Origin: Oribacterium parvum
Lineage (GTDB): Bacteria; Bacillota; Clostridia; Lachnospirales; Lachnospiraceae
NCBI GenBank assembly: GCA_938022235.1
Contig: CALIEL010000123.1
Location: forward strand, 1-7,091
Length of the DNA: 7,091 nucleotides
Direction: 5' to 3'
Shown here piece by piece: positions 5,974-7,091 of the stretch. Position 1 is the stretch's first letter. The number at the start of each line of letters is the position of its first letter. The position numbers and the translations under genes were made by a program. The notes beneath the pieces were generated by a model that saw nothing but the letters and a program-made list of their open reading frames with translations, did no database searches and had not been told where the DNA came from.

Positions 5974-6150
5974 TTTAATCCCTTCCTCTATCCTCTATTA
6001 TTGTTCGCTTTCCTTTTGACAGTATTATTTTTCTCATTACCTTTTATCTTATATCGGCAAAGCCGTGCCCTCTCTTATATCTCATTCTTCCCGGAATGTA
6101 AAGAAAACTTAAATTTATTATTTTTTTATATTCTTCTCCCGAACTTTTCC

Positions 6151-6179
6151 TTGCATTTTACGCTTCTCTTTGTTAGTAT
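6151..6179 (+). promoter_or_regulatory. Promoter for the metK leader
   Basis: The -35 TTGCAT (6151-6156) and -10 TAGTAT (6174-6179) are 17 nt apart, and the -10 carries an extended TG motif (6171-6172). A start near 6186 would place the riboswitch P1 stem about 14 nt into the transcript, as expected for an S-box leader. The rest of the gap from 5974 to 6150 is AT-rich with no other feature I can support. Confidence 0.65.
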
Positions 6180-6199
6180 AACAGAACAAAATTTCATAG

Positions 6200-6300
6200 C
6201 TTATTCAGAGTCGGTGGAGCTACATAGGAGCTAAGAAGCCGCAGCAACCCCGGAAACGGAAGGTGCTAACCTGAGCGAACCATTTGTTTCGATCAATAAG
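6200..6300 (+). ncRNA. SAM-I (S-box) riboswitch aptamer
   Basis: Senses S-adenosylmethionine and controls metK. Class hallmarks seen: AGAG at 6207-6210, GGTGGAG (kink-turn side of P2), AGAAGCCGCAGCAACC ending P2 and entering J2/3, and AAGGTGCTAA in J3/4. P1 is CTTATT (6200-6205) with AATAAG (6295-6300). P2b pairs the AGCT at 6218-6221 with the AGCT at 6229-6232. P3 is CCG-GAAA-CGG. P4 lies at about 6276-6291 (CGAAC/GTTTCG). The expected pseudoknot is visible as AGG (6226-6228) with CCT (6270-6272). The position upstream of metK, followed by a terminator, fits an OFF switch at high SAM. Confidence 0.95.
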
Positions 6301-6310
6301 AAGATTATCG

Positions 6311-6337
6311 ACCATTGGCGAGCCCAATGGTTTTTTT
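6311..6337 (+). terminator. Riboswitch-controlled intrinsic terminator
   Basis: ACCATTGG (6311-6318) pairs perfectly with CCAATGGT (6324-6331) around a 5-nt loop, followed by a seven-T run (6331-6337). It lies 10 nt after the aptamer and 55 nt before the metK start. It should form when SAM is bound and P1 is stable. Confidence 0.9.
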
Positions 6338-6392
6338 ATGTCTTTTCGAAGCTTTCTCCCACTCTGTATGCAAAATAGAAAGGATTATATTT

Positions 6393-7091
6393 ATGTTATT
6401 TTCATCAGAACAGGTTTCCAACGGACATCCGGATAAAATTTGCGATCAGATTAGTGATGCCATCGTTACAGACATTTTAAAGCACGATCCCAAAGGAAGA
6501 ATTGCTGCAGAATGTTGCATTAAAGACTATGATATCGTGATTTTGGGAGAAATCACCAGCAGCCATACCCCCGACTACGATACTCTTTGCCGAAACGTGT
6601 TGAAGAATATCGGTTTGGAGGACTTGGATCGCTATAAGATTCAGGAGTTGATTTCCGTACAGTCTCCCGATATTGCTATGGGTGTAGACCATGACGGCGC
6701 CGGAGATCAGGGAATGATGTTCGGTTATGCTACCAATGAGACCAAGGAAATGCTTCCTATCCCCTATGTTTTATCCACCAGAGCATTGCAGAAGCTCCGT
6801 GCTTTTAACCTGGAAAATTCCTTTTCTATCTTAAAGCCAGATGCCAAGGCTCAGGTAAGCTATGATTATAAGGAAAATCGTATTGATACCTTCCTGATTT
6901 CTTCCCAGCATAGTGAATCCGTTTCCCTGTCTCAGGTTCGGGAGATTATTCAGAAGATCATGGTGGAAACCGCTGCGGAAATGAATTTAAATACCGACTT
7001 CCGCATCTTGGTAAATCCCACCGGACGTTTTGTTCTCGGCTCCTCCTTTGCAGATTCCGGTCTTACAGGACGTAAGATTATTGCCGACACC
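6393..7091 (+). CDS. metK: S-adenosylmethionine synthetase (methionine adenosyltransferase), 3' end outside window
   Basis: Makes S-adenosylmethionine from methionine and ATP, releasing phosphate and pyrophosphate; cytosolic, normally a homotetramer of about 380-395 residues. The window holds the first 233 codons, open to the edge. Seen: S-S-E-Q-V-S-N-G-H-P-D-K-I-C-D-Q-I-S-D-A (4-23) with the catalytic His and the Asp/Lys that follow; S-P-D-I-A-M-G-V-D; the G-A-G-D-Q-G-M-M-F-G-Y-A signature; L-K-P-D-A-K-A-Q-V; and N-P-T-G-R-F-V-L with G-L-T-G-R-K-I-I-A-D-T at the edge. AAAGGA lies 8 nt before the ATG, which has no upstream rival in the conserved alignment. Controlled by the S-box riboswitch. 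Oddity: the usual G-G-P-x-G-D-x-G loop reads G-S-S-F-A-D-S-G, keeping the Asp and the Arg-Lys pair. Central sequence is somewhat divergent from common MetKs. Confidence 0.95.
   Translation, partial: MLFSSEQVSNGHPDKICDQISDAIVTDILKHDPKGRIAAECCIKDYDIVILGEITSSHTPDYDTLCRNVLKNIGLEDLDRYKIQELISVQSPDIAMGVDHDGAGDQGMMFGYATNETKEMLPIPYVLSTRALQKLRAFNLENSFSILKPDAKAQVSYDYKENRIDTFLISSQHSESVSLSQVREIIQKIMVETAAEMNLNTDFRILVNPTGRFVLGSSFADSGLTGRKIIADT

Noticed and set aside
6016..6050. Promoter starting at TTGACA 6016-6021
   Set aside because: No acceptable -10 box at 16-18 nt; the nearest TATCTT is 23 nt away. The 6151-6179 promoter fits the riboswitch better.
6001..6234. 77-codon open frame upstream of metK
   Set aside because: Phe/Leu-rich because the DNA is T-rich, with a non-ATG first codon position and no ribosome binding site; it runs into the S-box aptamer, so it is leader and intergenic DNA.

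Overview
The window looks like chromosomal DNA of a moderately low-GC Clostridia bacterium, probably Lachnospiraceae-like. The best taxonomic clue is a SCIFF ranthipeptide precursor with its radical SAM maturase, a pair known mainly from Clostridia. Strong AGGAGG-type ribosome binding sites, U-tract intrinsic terminators and an S-box (SAM-I) riboswitch ahead of metK agree. The species cannot be named from the sequence.

Left part (1-3007), all minus strand. A GC-rich hairpin block of unknown origin lies at the edge (1-57), followed by an asnA terminator, asnA (ammonia-dependent asparagine synthetase, own promoter at 1176-1204), an unrecognised 105-residue protein (start corrected to 1580), a long-stem terminator (1641-1690), and an SPFH-domain protein ending in two zinc ribbons.

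Middle (3008-4868), plus strand. A divergent intergenic region carries a 7-bp palindrome and a good sigma-A-type promoter. It drives scfA, a 48-residue six-cysteine precursor. An intrinsic terminator follows scfA, then an AT-rich stretch with four 17-bp tandem repeats, then scfB, the radical SAM/SPASM maturase. As given, scfB is broken: the reading frame changes near 4160-4180, and a block of about 15 residues that normally includes the S-L-D-G-R motif is missing. The defect looks like one deletion of about 44 nt, which is either a real mutation or an assembly error. The precursor also has Gly at position 37, where I recall the characterised SCIFF having the thioether-acceptor Thr.

Right part (4869-7091). 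Between the convergent scfB and HAD genes lies a 155-bp nested palindrome (4924-5078), MITE-like or a dispersed intergenic repeat. Then comes a Cof-type HAD phosphatase on the minus strand. The 419-nt gap upstream of metK holds a promoter, a SAM-I riboswitch aptamer and an intrinsic terminator. metK runs off the right edge (first 233 codons) and has an unusual G-S-S-F-A-D segment near the window end.

Functionally these are mostly independent housekeeping units. The one real gene system is scfA-scfB (RiPP precursor plus maturase). metK makes the S-adenosylmethionine that radical SAM enzymes consume, but nothing in the window links the two transcriptionally. I found no CRISPR array, tRNA, rRNA, transposase or integrase.
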